From assembly GCA_963844865.1 (NCBI GenBank), contig CAWJPY010000007.1:1-59248 (forward strand): a stretch of 59,248 bases of DNA, given 5' to 3'. This document shows positions 9,977-18,829 of the stretch, piece after piece. A model generated the notes under the pieces. That model was not told the origin of the DNA. It searched no databases and saw only the letters and a program-made list of their open reading frames with translations. Numbering within the stretch: the first letter of the stretch is position 1; every line of letters begins with the position of its first letter. Both the position numbers and the translations under genes were made by a program. The DNA is from CAWJPY01 sp963844865. GTDB lineage: Bacteria > Acidobacteriota > Thermoanaerobaculia > Thermoanaerobaculales > Sulfomarinibacteraceae.

Positions 9977-10858
9977 CTACAGGTTAGGGAAGAACCTCTC
10001 GAGGAGCTCGCGCGTGGTGGGCTCCGGACGGCCCCCGCTGGCCCGCTGCTTCACCTCCTCGAGGCGATCCACGAGGGAAGGCTGGTCGTGCACGTGGTAG
10101 AGGATCCCCGTGGTGAGCACGTCCTTTTCGCGGGTGTACGCGACGGCGGCGCGCCGGCTCGACGCCTCGTGATCCTCGGGCACGTACTGCAGCTTCTGCT
10201 TGAGCTCCCGGTACTGGTCATCGCCGCGCCAGGTGACGCAGGGCGAGATCACGTTCAGGAAGGAGAAGCCGCGGTGGCTGATGGCCCTGGCCGTCAGCTC
10301 CGTGAGGAACTTGACGTCACCGGAGAAGCCTCGGGCGACCCAGCTGGCGCCGGTAGAGATGGCCAGCTCGCAGGGATCGACGCTGGGCTCCGGGTTGCCC
10401 CAGAAGGTGGACTTGGTCTTGTCGCCGGTGGGGGTGGTGGGCGCCACCTGGCCCTTGGTGAGACCGTAGATCTCGTTGTCCATGAGGATGTAGGTGACGT
10501 CCAGGTTGCGCCGCGCCGAGTGCATGAGGTGGTTGCCGCCGATGGCCAGCCCGTCGCCGTCGCCGCCCACCGCGATGACCGTGAGGTCGGGCCGCGCTAC
10601 CTTGACGCCGGTGGCCAGGGGCAGCGCCCGTCCGTGCACGCCGTTGAAGCCGTAGGTCTTGACGTAGCCGGGCAGCCGCGACGAGCAGCCGATGCCGGAC
10701 AGGATGACGGTGTTCCACGGCTCGATCTGGAGCTGGGAGAGGGCCCTGTAGAGGGCGTTCAGCACACCGAAGTCACCGCAGCCGGGACACCACACGGGCC
10801 CGAGGCCCGACTTGTAGTCACCGGGCTTGAACTTGGTCTCCACAGTCGTCGTGCTCAT
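9977..10858 (-). CDS. korB: 2-oxoacid:ferredoxin oxidoreductase, beta subunit
   Basis: 293 aa. TPP-binding beta subunit: CPGCGDFGVLNAL near the N-terminus, the cluster-region GIGCSSR, HGRALPLATGVK, and the TPP/Mg motif GGDGDGLAIGGNH ... DNEIYGLTKGQ. With KorA it oxidatively decarboxylates a 2-oxoacid (probably 2-oxoglutarate, as in the reverse or an oxygen-sensitive TCA cycle) to the acyl-CoA, reducing ferredoxin. Its ATG overlaps the korA stop as ATGA (10855-10858), so translation is coupled. Downstream on the minus strand a CCGACCG/CGGTCGG hairpin without a T-run may weakly terminate. Confidence 0.93.
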   Translation of the reverse strand: MSTTTVETKFKPGDYKSGLGPVWCPGCGDFGVLNALYRALSQLQIEPWNTVILSGIGCSSRLPGYVKTYGFNGVHGRALPLATGVKVARPDLTVIAVGGDGDGLAIGGNHLMHSARRNLDVTYILMDNEIYGLTKGQVAPTTPTGDKTKSTFWGNPEPSVDPCELAISTGASWVARGFSGDVKFLTELTARAISHRGFSFLNVISPCVTWRGDDQYRELKQKLQYVPEDHEASSRRAAVAYTREKDVLTTGILYHVHDQPSLVDRLEEVKQRASGGRPEPTTRELLERFFPNL

Positions 10859-12640
10859 ACCAACACCTCCCGCCGCAGGGCTCCCATCTCCATGACCTTG
10901 GCCAGCTTGTCCTCGACCTCGGCGACGGTCAGGTTCTTGCCGCCCGAGCGCTTGAACAGGAAGGTGTGGCCATCGGGCAGGTCGAGGAAGGTCTGGAGGT
11001 ACTTGTAGAACTGGGCCGAGTAGCTGAGCTCGACCACGATGATGTCCTTGACGCCGCGCACGAAGCGCTGGAAGTCGTGGGCGGGGAACGGGATAGAGGA
11101 GCTGCGGCACGAAGGCGGACACCTTCTCCCCGCGCCCGTTGGCGCGCATCACCGCCTCCTTCACCGGGCCCTTGGAGGAGCCCCAGCAGATGATGCCCAC
11201 ATCCGCCTCTGCCGGACCGTAATGCCTGAAGAAGCTGTACTTGTCGCGCACCAGCCGGAGCTTGCGGTAGCGCTTGGCGTTCATCTTCTCGTGCACGATG
11301 TACATGGAGCTGGGCTGGCCGACCTCGTCGTGCTCGAGGCCGTTGGTCTGGTACTCGCCACCCTTCATCCCCGGCCAGGTCATGGGCGACACGCCCGAGG
11401 TGGTGTCCTTGTAGCGGCGGTAGTCGCGCAGCTCGCCCGCCGACGGCACCTGGCGGCCCACCACCTCGTGGTCGAGGGTGAGCATGGACAGGGTCTCCCG
11501 GCGCTGGGCGATGAACTGGTCGGAGAGGACGATGACCGGGACCTGCGCCTCCTCGGCGATGTTGAAGGCCGCCACGGAGGCATGGAAGCAGTCCTCCACG
11601 TCCGCCGGGGCGAGCACCACCCGCGGCGCGTCGCCGTGGGAGCCCCACAGCGCCTGCCAAAGGTCCGCCTGCTCGCTCTTGGTGGGCAGGCCGGTGGACG
11701 GGCCGCCGCGCTGGACATCGATGATGACGGCAGGCACCTCGGCCATGGCGGCCAGACCCAGCATCTCGGTCATCAGGGCGAGGCCCGGGCCGGAGGTGGC
11801 GGTCATGGACTTGACGCCGGCGAAGGAGCCGCCGATGACGGCGCCGATGGCGGCCAGCTCGTCCTCGGTCTGGACCAGGTAGCCACCCATCCTGGGCATC
11901 ACCTCGGACAGGTAGTGGAGGATCTCCGAGGACGGCGTGATGGGGTAGCCGGCGAAGAACCGGCAGCCGGCGTGGAGGGCACCCACCGCCGACGCCTCGT
12001 TCCCCGACATCAGGAGCATCGGCTCCCCGGGCGTGTACTCCAACGCGCGGTCGTTGAGGCGACCGTTCAGGGAGGCGGCGAACTCGACGCCCGCGGCGAA
12101 GCCCTGCAGGTTGGACTCCACCACCTCCTTCTTCTTCTTGGCGAAACGAGCGCTGATGGCGCGCTTCAAGGCGTCCTGGGGGAGGTTGAAGAGCTCACCG
12201 AGCAGGCCCAGGGTGACGATGTTCTTGGCCAGGGTGGTGCCGGCGGACTCCTTGGCCAGCTTGACGAAGGGCACGGGAATCCAGCGCGCTCCAGCGCCGA
12301 TGCCCAGGTCCATCTCGAGCTGCTCGCGGGGCGTGGGGTCCGACTCCTCGTAGAGAATGACCGCATTACGGGCCGTCACCATCTCCCCCCGGAAGCGCCG
12401 GAAGTCGGCCCAGTTGAAGACGACCAGCACATCGATGAAATCGCCCTGGGCGAAGATCGGGGCGCCGGAGATGCGGACCGTGCACGAGGACTCGCCGCCA
12501 CGGATCTGGGGGCCGTAGGCCTCCACCTTCATGACGTGCAGTCCGACGCTGGCTCCAGCCTGCGCCATCATATCGCCCATGGTGACGACCCCGTCGCCAC
12601 CCGAGCCGACCATCGCGAACGTCAGATCAGTCATCGGCAT
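10855..12640 (-). CDS. korA: 2-oxoacid:ferredoxin oxidoreductase, fused gamma-alpha subunit, one frameshift
   Basis: About 595 aa when corrected. Residues about 1-190 are the gamma domain (MVGSGGDGVVTMGD, YGPQIRGGESSC). Residues from about 215 form the alpha pyrimidine-binding domain (GYPITPSSEILHYLSEVMP, TATSGPGLALMTEM, RGGPSTGLPTKSEQADL). The start at 12640 has AAGGAG 10 nt upstream. One extra base in the G4 run at 11083-11086 shifts frame: LLYPVP should continue AHDFQRFVRGVKDIIVVELS, which is read in the next frame to the stop at 10855, overlapping korB by ATGA. Uncorrected, the frame runs on into korB and gives a false 946-aa fusion. Confidence 0.88.
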
Positions 12641-12686
12641 CGCAGCATGTCTCCTTTTCGGCCGCACCGGCGGCCGCGCCGCGGGG

Positions 12687-12716
12687 ATTGTGAATGGTTT
12701 CACACGAAATGTCCAA
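12687..12716 (-). promoter_or_regulatory. Probable korAB promoter with an overlapping palindrome
   Basis: On the minus strand TTGGAC (12716-12711), an 18-bp spacer and CACAAT (12692-12687) form a plausible promoter 47 nt before korA. The spacer and -10 contain TGTGAA-TGGT-TTCACA (12689-12704), a perfect 16-bp dyad. It is placed where a repressor or a CRP/FNR-like regulator could act. Confidence 0.5.
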
Positions 12717-12794
12717 TCCCGCGCTGCCCCTGCATCGGCCCCGCCCCGGCCGGCGCACAGGGGGCCCGGCGAGGAGGATCGGTCCGGCCCGGAC

Positions 12795-14478
12795 TCACGA
12801 GACGTCCCCGATTGCATAGCTCGGATCGATGTCCACGGGGATCCCGGCCAGCCGCCCGACCCCAGCTTCCAGCGCCGGCAGGCATGGCCCCGTAGGTGTC
12901 CGCGAATTGCTTGGCGGCATCGTAGTCGCCCGTCGCCTGGATCATGAGCAGGTCGTGCGCGAGGTCCGAGAAGGCGGACCGGAACTTCTCCGGAACCGGC
13001 CGCAGACGACCGTCCTCGGTGACCTGGAGCGCACCCTTGGCGAGCAGGTAGTTGGCCTGCATCAGCATGCCCTTGCCGTGGGCCTCGGTGACCCCGAAGC
13101 GGATGCTCCGGAAGATGCCCGCCGTGTAGCTGGCGGGCAGGTGGTCGAGGATGTCCTTGTCCATCACGCCCCGATCCGCGAGGGCGTAGATGTCGTAGAC
13201 ACCGAGCACATCCGCCTTGGCCTCCTCGAAGGCCGAGTAGAGGTCCTTGAGCTCGAGCCGCACCTCGGTCTCGCGGCCGTCGACCGTGATTTGCCCCGGC
13301 CCGAGACCGTGGGCGAGCTCGTGGTGGAGGGTGAACTGAAAGAAGGCCTCGAAGTCGACGTCGGCCGCGTCCTTGGCGGGCAGTACCTGCTGGGCGATGG
13401 GGACCAGGATGCCGTCGTACTTGGCATGCATGATGTTCTTCAGAAGGACCTTCTTGGACCCCTTGGCCTCCCGCACGCGCTCGTCGTTGGGAAGGTTGAA
13501 CGCGAGAGTCTGGACGCCGGCGCGCGTGTCGCCGGCGGTGAAGAGCTCGTCGACGACCCGGATCGGGGACTCGCTGCCGCGGTTGGGGTTCTTGTACTCA
13601 TCGGGGATGGGCAGGTTGCGCTCCAGGACGGGAAGCTCCTCCTTGAAGCGGTCGAGACGCGCCGTGTCCTGGGGTTGCGCCACACAGACGAAGGCCTCGA
13701 AGCTCGCCTTGTATCCGAAGAGCCCATCCTCATAGGTCTCGTAGGGACCGATCACCACCTCGATGGGCGAGTCCAGGTCCATCCAGGCCATGTCGGACGC
13801 AAAGTAGTCGTCGCTTGAGAACGCATCCGCCCGCAGCTCCAAGAACCGGCGCAGCGAGACGTTGTCGGTGACGCCGGCTGCGGCCCGCAGCTCGGAGGCG
13901 GCCTTGCCCAGCAGATCGGCGTACTCCACCGAGTAGGGGATCGCGGTCAGGCTGTCCCCCTCGCGCCGGATCACGGTAGTGAGCGAGGTGAAGCTGGCGC
14001 GATCCGCCGGATGCTGCTCCAGCCAGCCCTCGAACTCATCCTTGGTCATGTCCTCGGGGTAGAACCCGGCACCCTGGGGGTGCTCCTGGTGCCCGAGGAA
14101 GGGTTCGAAGTCGGCCAGCCGATCCCACGGTCCGTACATGATCCGGTAGTACTGCTGCGCGGGCTCTGCGTCGGGGCCGCTGAGCGCCGCCACCCTGGGC
14201 GCGAAGGCCGGGTTGCCGGTCCATGCCTGGCGCACGAAGATCTGATCCACCGCCCGCGCCGCCCGCACCAGGTGACCCAGCGCCTCCCGGTCCGCGTCCG
14301 ACAGGTGGGACGTGACGGCGGTCAGCTCCTCGGGCACGAACTGCGCCCGGCGCGCCGCGATGTCCGGCGCCACCCACAGCGCCTGGTCCGCCTTCTTGGC
14401 GCCCTGCCCGCACGCGGTCAGGGCCAGTGCCGCCACCGCGACCGCTGCGCCGGCTTGCAATCCCGTGCTCCACCTCAT
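12795..14478 (-). CDS. M49-like (dipeptidyl-peptidase III type) zinc peptidase, lipoprotein, frameshift at the C-terminus
   Basis: About 560 aa when corrected. A lipoprotein signal ends in the lipobox LTAC (Cys about residue 23), so it is anchored in an envelope membrane. The zinc site is HHELAHGLG with the glutamate helix EEAKADVLG about 45 residues later, the M49 arrangement but with a pentapeptide HExxH, as in some thermophile homologues, rather than the usual HExxGH. Near 12880 the frame breaks: MPAALEAGVGRLAGIPVDID, read in the next frame to TGA 12795-12797, is the natural tail, while the uncorrected reading runs into intergenic DNA to 12700. The start overlaps the methyltransferase stop (ATGA). 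Confidence 0.75.
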
Positions 14479-15656
14479 GTCGAACCTCCTCCATGATCAA
14501 CCACGGCCACCACGGCAAAGTCCCGCGGGCCGTTGAGAACGTCATCCAAACGTCGCGCCAGGCTCTCCAGCCGCTCTCCGAGCGCCGTCACCTCGGGCGT
14601 TCCTCCTTCACCGGCCACGTCCCTGCCCGCGAAGCGCTGCTCCTCCGGGAACGGATGCAGCAGCTCCACACTCCGCACGGAGAACCCGCTCGTCTCCAGG
14701 TAGAGCTGGAGGGTCTCGGGCAGGAGCGGCCGGAGGTGGGTCGGGTCCTGCCAGAAGAACGCCGCACCCACGCGCAGGTTGTGGGGGTTCGGACATTCGG
14801 CGAGGAGCAGACCGCCCGGGCGCAGGACGCGCCGCGTCTCCTCCAGGAGACGAAGGAGGGTCCGAGCCTCGAGGTGCTCGAGGAGGTGGATTGCGGATAC
14901 CGCGCCGAAGGCGCCCGGGGGCTGCGCCCGGAGCACCGCCAACACATCCCCCTCGAGAATCTCCAGACCGCGCCGACGAGCCCCGAGGGCGAGGGCGGGG
15001 TCGTGCTCCACGCCCCGGGCCTCGACCCCCGCCTCCCGCAGCAGGAGCAACAGCTCGCCGCGGCCGCATCCCAAGTCCAGCACCGGTCCCGAGGACGCCA
15101 GGGTTTCCAGGTGATGTTGGAGACGGTGAGTGACCTCCCTCTCCGACCCCCGGAAGGCGGCGAGCAGAGCGGGCTGCACGTCGGCCAGCTCGCCGGCCAG
15201 GAGCGCCTCCTCGGCCGACGCCCGCGGGACGGGGAGAGGCTCGTCGAGGAGCATGCGCTCCACCAGGGACGTCACCTCCTCGATCTGCTCGGAGAGGCGA
15301 TCGACGAGCACATTGCCGCGCTCCACGACCGCCGGCACCACCTCATCCGCCAGCCTCGCCTGGGCGGTCTCCACCATGTCCAGCCGGCGCTCGACACGGG
15401 CCGTGCGCTCGTCGCGCAGCTCGGCGACCTCGTTTTGCATCGACCGGACCGCGGCCTCCACGACGTCGGCCCGCTCGCGGAGACGTCCGTCATCCGCTTC
15501 CAGCCGCGCCGCCACCTCGGCCAGGGATGCCTGCAGCCGCCGTGTGGCTCGGCGCTGCCCCCAGGGGCTGAGCTGCTTCAAGGTGCGCAGCCAGCCACCT
15601 TCCGAACGGCCGCGGCGCGCACGCGTTGGGGTGCGGGGCCGCTCGTCGTCGGTCAT
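14475..15656 (-). CDS. SAM-dependent methyltransferase with N-terminal coiled coil
   Basis: 393 aa. Residues about 35-135 are a long Arg/Glu/Leu-rich coiled coil (RLEADDGRLRERADVVEAAV). The class I methyltransferase domain follows: motif I VLDLGCGRGELLLLLREAG, an acidic residue after GVEHD, and SAIHLLEHLEA ... LRPGGLLLAECPNP. The fold and the coiled coil resemble glycan-chain methyltransferases that measure or cap polysaccharides, but the substrate is not determinable. Start and stop overlap both neighbours by ATGA, tying it translationally to rplI and to the lipoprotein peptidase. Confidence 0.75.
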   Translation of the reverse strand: MTDDERPRTPTRARRGRSEGGWLRTLKQLSPWGQRRATRRLQASLAEVAARLEADDGRLRERADVVEAAVRSMQNEVAELRDERTARVERRLDMVETAQARLADEVVPAVVERGNVLVDRLSEQIEEVTSLVERMLLDEPLPVPRASAEEALLAGELADVQPALLAAFRGSEREVTHRLQHHLETLASSGPVLDLGCGRGELLLLLREAGVEARGVEHDPALALGARRRGLEILEGDVLAVLRAQPPGAFGAVSAIHLLEHLEARTLLRLLEETRRVLRPGGLLLAECPNPHNLRVGAAFFWQDPTHLRPLLPETLQLYLETSGFSVRSVELLHPFPEEQRFAGRDVAGEGGTPEVTALGERLESLARRLDDVLNGPRDFAVVAVVDHGGGST

Positions 15657-16210
15657 GGCCCGCCGGCCGGCTCCTCCGCCTCCATGCCCTCGGGCTCCAC
15701 GAGCTCGGTGACGCCGGCGATGGCCTCCTCGGGCGCCCCCACCCGCGCGTCCCCATGGGCTCCCGGACGGGAGACGTGGATCGGGATGCGCACGCTGATG
15801 TCCGAGTGCACCCTGACCTCCACCTCGAAGCTGCCGAGCTCCTTGATGGCGTGGTCGAGGGCGATGCGGCGGCGATCCACCGCGAAGCCTCGGTCCTCGA
15901 GGGCGTGCGCGATGTCGGCGGCGCTCACCGAGCCGAAGAGGACGTCCTGCTCGCTCGCCCGCCTCTCGAAGGAGAGCTCCAAGCCCTGCATCTCGGAGGC
16001 CATCTTCTCGGCGGCCGTGCGCCGCTTGAGGTCCATCTTCTCCCAGTTCTTCTGTTCCTGGTTGAAGAGCCTGCGATTCCCCGGGGTGTCCAGGTACGCC
16101 AGCTTCTGGGGCAGGAGGTAGTTGCGGGCGAAGCCCGGCTTGACGCTGACCACGTCGCCCCGCTCGCCCAGGTGCTCGATGTGGTCGTTGAGAATCACTT
16201 TCACGCTCAT
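15653..16210 (-). CDS. rplI: 50S ribosomal protein L9
   Basis: 185 aa. The N-terminal rRNA-binding domain is clear (MSVKVILNDHIEHLGERGDV, PGFARNYLLPQKLA), then the connecting helix and the C-terminal domain (LFGSVSAADIAHALEDRGFA). L9 is usually about 150 aa; here the C-terminus carries about 35 extra acidic, Ala/Gly/Pro-rich residues. ATGA overlaps on both sides link it to DUF2232 upstream and to the methyltransferase downstream. Confidence 0.95.
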   Translation of the reverse strand: MSVKVILNDHIEHLGERGDVVSVKPGFARNYLLPQKLAYLDTPGNRRLFNQEQKNWEKMDLKRRTAAEKMASEMQGLELSFERRASEQDVLFGSVSAADIAHALEDRGFAVDRRRIALDHAIKELGSFEVEVRVHSDISVRIPIHVSRPGAHGDARVGAPEEAIAGVTELVEPEGMEAEEPAGGP

Positions 16211-17175
16211 GATGCGCCTCCGTCGATACGCGGCCGCAGGGAGTAGAAGCCGTCAGCGATCCCGAGGGCGGCGACCACCAAGGGCAGAGGACCCTGCAGG
16301 CACAGCAGGGCCACCCCCCACCGCACCAGCCACCCGCGGCCGATCCAGCGCGCGAGATGGGCCCGAATGATAGCCAAGCCCTGCACGAAATACAACATCA
16401 GCACTGCGACGAGCAGGGTCACCGCGACCCACCGCCCGGACCCGGAGAGCAGGAGGGTCCCGGCGCCACCTGCCACGAACCCGATGGGGAGCCACTCGTC
16501 CAGCCGGAACCGCTCGAAGGCCACGATGGGACGCTCCAGGCCCAGCACCGGCAGCCGCGGCCGCAGCCAGAAGAGGAGGGCTACCAGGTAGGCCGCTGGC
16601 AGCGACGGCGCGATCCACGGCACCGTACCGGCCATGGCGTCGAGTGCCAGCTCCAGCTGGCCGCTGGGCACCCCCAGCGTGCGATAGGAGGCCTCCATCA
16701 TGGTGGCGGCCTGAGCCCACCACACGCTGAGCGCGGAAACAGGAGTCGCCGGCAGGGCCGCCGCAGCGATCGTTGCCATGGTGATCAGGGCGGCCGCCAG
16801 CGTGGTGAACGTGATCCACCGCGCCTCACTCCCCCCCCAGCGCACCCACAGGGCGACGCTCGCCGCCGGCAGCGCCACCACCAGGCAGTAGGTCAGGAGG
16901 AACACCCATGCCGGCATGCCCAACAGCGACAGCCGGGCCACCGCCAACCCAGCCAGGAGCACGATCACCCACCCCCAGGCCAGGTTGCCCTGGCGCCGAC
17001 TGAGGACCTGCTGGACCACGGGAACCAGGCCCAGAGGGGCGATGAGGAGCCCCACCGGGAAAAGGAGGAGAAGGCTGGAGGCCAACAGCAGCGACACGAT
17101 GCCCGAGGCCACCACCCCCAGGCGGGGCAGGGCGGCACGCACGGGGCCGGGTACTGTGGGCAGGCCGGAGTTCAC
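16207..17175 (-). CDS. DUF2232 (YybS-like) membrane protein
   Basis: 322 aa with about eight hydrophobic segments spread over the protein (for example GIVSLLLASSLLLLFPVGLL and AVTLLVAVLMLYFVQGLAII). The position between rpsR and rplI is the usual place of DUF2232 genes in several phyla and supports the family call more than any single motif. Function unknown. Its stop overlaps the rplI start. It is separated from rpsR by 93 bp holding a GC-rich hairpin but no T-run. Confidence 0.7.
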   Translation of the reverse strand: MNSGLPTVPGPVRAALPRLGVVASGIVSLLLASSLLLLFPVGLLIAPLGLVPVVQQVLSRRQGNLAWGWVIVLLAGLAVARLSLLGMPAWVFLLTYCLVVALPAASVALWVRWGGSEARWITFTTLAAALITMATIAAAALPATPVSALSVWWAQAATMMEASYRTLGVPSGQLELALDAMAGTVPWIAPSLPAAYLVALLFWLRPRLPVLGLERPIVAFERFRLDEWLPIGFVAGGAGTLLLSGSGRWVAVTLLVAVLMLYFVQGLAIIRAHLARWIGRGWLVRWGVALLCLQGPLPLVVAALGIADGFYSLRPRIDGGAS

Positions 17176-17268
17176 GCACCAATCCTTTGTTGGATTCCGG
17201 CGGCTAGGGTCGCGATCATTGGCGTCGGTCCATGGCCCCCGCTCGGGGCCCCTGGCAGCCGGCTTGCG

Positions 17269-17502
17269 CTAGCTGCCGACGTAGGGCAGGAGCGCCATGT
17301 GGCGGGCCCGCTTGATCGCTCGCGCCAGCTTGTGCTGGAAGATGGGGCGGGTCCCGGTCACGCGGCGGGGCAGGATCTTGCCGTTGGTCGGCGTGTACTC
17401 CCGCAACAGGTCCACGTCCTTGTAGTCGATGTAGTTGATCTTCTCGACCGTGAACCGGCAGACCTTCACCCGCCGGCGAAAGCGTCTCTTCTGTCGAATC
17501 AT
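17269..17502 (-). CDS. rpsR: 30S ribosomal protein S18
   Basis: 77 aa. The basic N-terminus MIRQKRRFRRRVKVC, then INYIDYKDVDLLREYTPTNG and KILPRRVTGT followed by the basic helix RAIKRARHMALLPYVGS, is S18. The ATG overlaps the rpsF stop as ATGA, and no ssb gene lies between them. Longer frames through this region are run-ons of the rpsF region. Confidence 0.96.
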   Translation of the reverse strand: MIRQKRRFRRRVKVCRFTVEKINYIDYKDVDLLREYTPTNGKILPRRVTGTRPIFQHKLARAIKRARHMALLPYVGS

Positions 17503-17906
17503 GATGCCCCCTCGGCGACGTCGGCGGCCGCCTCCGCCTCGGCGCTGGCGCGGCGCTTGGCCGCCTTGGCCGCCACCTTGGCCTCCTGCTTGCGGTCCAT
17601 CTTGCGCTTGCGCCTGAGCTCGCGGTCCAGGTTGAGGACCAGGAAGCGCATCACCGCGTCCGCGGTACGCATCTCGAAGTTGAGCTTCTGCAGCGCATCG
17701 CCGCCGACCTCGAACTTCCAGAAGTGATAGACGCCGTAGTTGCGCTTGCGGATGGGATAGGCGAGCTGCCGGCGACCGCGCGCGTCCTTGTCCACCATCT
17801 CGCCGCCCGCGCCGGTGATGATCGCCTCCAAGCGGTCCAGGGTGGCGGTCTCCGCCTCGGGCTCGATCTCGGGGTCGATGATGACCCCCAACTCGTACAG
17901 AGGCAT
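17499..17906 (-). CDS. rpsF: 30S ribosomal protein S6
   Basis: 135 aa. MPLYELGVIIDPEIEPEAET, the RRQLAYPIRKRNYGVYHFWKF core and the MRTADAVMRFLVLNLD segment are S6. The C-terminus has an Ala/Glu/Lys-rich extension (about residues 105-135). The start is set by a GAGGAGG site just upstream. It heads the rpsF-rpsR-DUF2232-rplI-methyltransferase-peptidase series. Upstream lies the 13-bp tandem array. Confidence 0.96.
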   Translation of the reverse strand: MPLYELGVIIDPEIEPEAETATLDRLEAIITGAGGEMVDKDARGRRQLAYPIRKRNYGVYHFWKFEVGGDALQKLNFEMRTADAVMRFLVLNLDRELRRKRKMDRKQEAKVAAKAAKRRASAEAEAAADVAEGAS

Positions 17907-18018
17907 GCTTCCTCCTCTCGGCCTTCGGCCCCGCATCGCGGTACGGGGCAAGGAGTTGTCGTGCTGCTCCGGTCCTCCGGAGCGCACCGCATTGTAGCCA
18001 AGTTCCCGCAGAAAGCAA

Positions 18019-18246
18019 GCGGCAGCGCTCGGCGGCAGCGCTCGGCGGCAGCGCTCGGCGGCAGCGCTCGGCGGCAGCGCTCGGCGGTCAGCGCTCGGCG
18101 GCAGCGCTCGGCGGCAGCGCTCGGCGGCAGCGCTGGCGGCAGCGCTCGGCGGCAGCGCTCGGCGGCAGGCGCTCGGCGGCAGCGCTCGGCGGCAGCGCTC
18201 GGCGGCAGCGCTCGGCGGCAGCGCTCGGCGGCAGCGCTCGGCGGCA
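18019..18246. repeat. 17-copy tandem array of a 13-bp unit
   Basis: The unit GCAGCGCTCGGCG is repeated about 17 times head to tail with a few indels (extra T near 18088, lost C near 18135, extra G near 18169). Each unit contains the palindrome AGCGCT. It begins about 110 bp upstream of rpsF and abuts the leader of the four-helix-bundle gene on the other side. A single related unit (AGCGTTCGGCGG) precedes the second copy of that gene at 58.07 kb, suggesting expansion from one unit. Confidence 0.85.
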
Positions 18247-18417
18247 TGGTCACTCGGGTCGTTTCGTCGGGAACGTAGCCGGTGGGCCAGGCCATGTAAA
18301 GGGAAGCCGGACCTTCGGTCCGGTGCTTCGCAGCTGCTCCACAGCTGCTTCGCACCCTTGACATGGCCTGGCCCACCGGCTCGTGGGGAACCCATGAACG
18401 ACCCGGAGGTGACCATG
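18245..18417 (+). promoter_or_regulatory. Long structured leader enclosing a start codon (copy 1)
   Basis: Nested inverted repeats. The outer arms are 18245-18263 and 18397-18417 (CATGGTCAC..GGGTCGTT with its complement), the right arm lying in the first codons of the following gene. The inner arms, 18277-18297 and 18361-18381, are 21 bp and perfect. They are continued by AAGGG/CCCTT. Within these lie two local hairpins, CGGACC-TTC-GGTCCG and GCAGCTG-CTCCA-CAGCTGC. The whole can fold as a stem with a three-way junction. Copy 2 at 58.1 kb keeps the outer stem but lacks the inner part. Confidence 0.7.
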
Positions 18418-18768
18418 CTCGACGCGATCGCCAACCCCGGTCTGGCTGCCCACAGCGAGGCCCTCGAAGCGGCAGGAGCCGCAATCAAGCTGGTGATGAG
18501 GTTGCCGGCGCCACTCAAGCCGATAGGCGATCAGATCATTCGCTCGGCGAGCTCGGTGCCCGCGAATCTCGCTGAAGGTCACGGCCGGTCGGGTCGCGAC
18601 CGCCTCCAGTTCTGGCGCTACGCGTACGCGTCGGCCAAGGAGGTCGACTCCCACCTGCGGCTGCTCGCCGCAACAGGAGCCGTCAACCGTTCCGCCGCTC
18701 AGGCTGCCCTGAATGCGTTTGATCGCGTGCGGGCGATGACGTGGCGCCTCCTCAACCCGGAGACATGA
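18394..18768 (+). CDS. Four-helix-bundle protein, 23S rRNA intervening-sequence type
   Basis: 124 aa, nearly all helical. Segments such as LGDQII-like PIGDQIIRSASSVPANLAEG, RDRLQFWRYAYASAKEVDSH and a final long helix are the signature of the S23/TIGR02436 four-helix-bundle family, first found inside 23S rRNA intervening sequences but also common as free-standing genes. Biochemical function is unknown. ATG 18394 has a weak GGGGA site and lies inside the inverted repeat described separately. A truncated second copy with the same leader is at 58149-58304. The gene stands alone, divergent from rpsF. Confidence 0.85.
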   Translation: MNDPEVTMLDAIANPGLAAHSEALEAAGAAIKLVMRLPAPLKPIGDQIIRSASSVPANLAEGHGRSGRDRLQFWRYAYASAKEVDSHLRLLAATGAVNRSAAQAALNAFDRVRAMTWRLLNPET

Positions 18769-18829
18769 CAACCGCCGGCATCCCCGGCAGGCCGCGAAAC
18801 GCCGCTGAGAACAGCGCCTGCGGCGGGCG

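Noticed and set aside
9977..12817. A single 946-aa gamma-alpha-beta oxidoreductase fusion
   Set aside because: The join depends on one extra G at 11083-11086; the next frame gives the natural korA tail and an ATGA overlap with korB.
12829..13818. 329-codon plus-strand open frame
   Set aside because: Antisense shadow of the M49-like peptidase, whose signal peptide, zinc motif and start site are clear.
18019..18246. CRISPR array
   Set aside because: Units are contiguous 13-mers without spacers and no cas genes are present.
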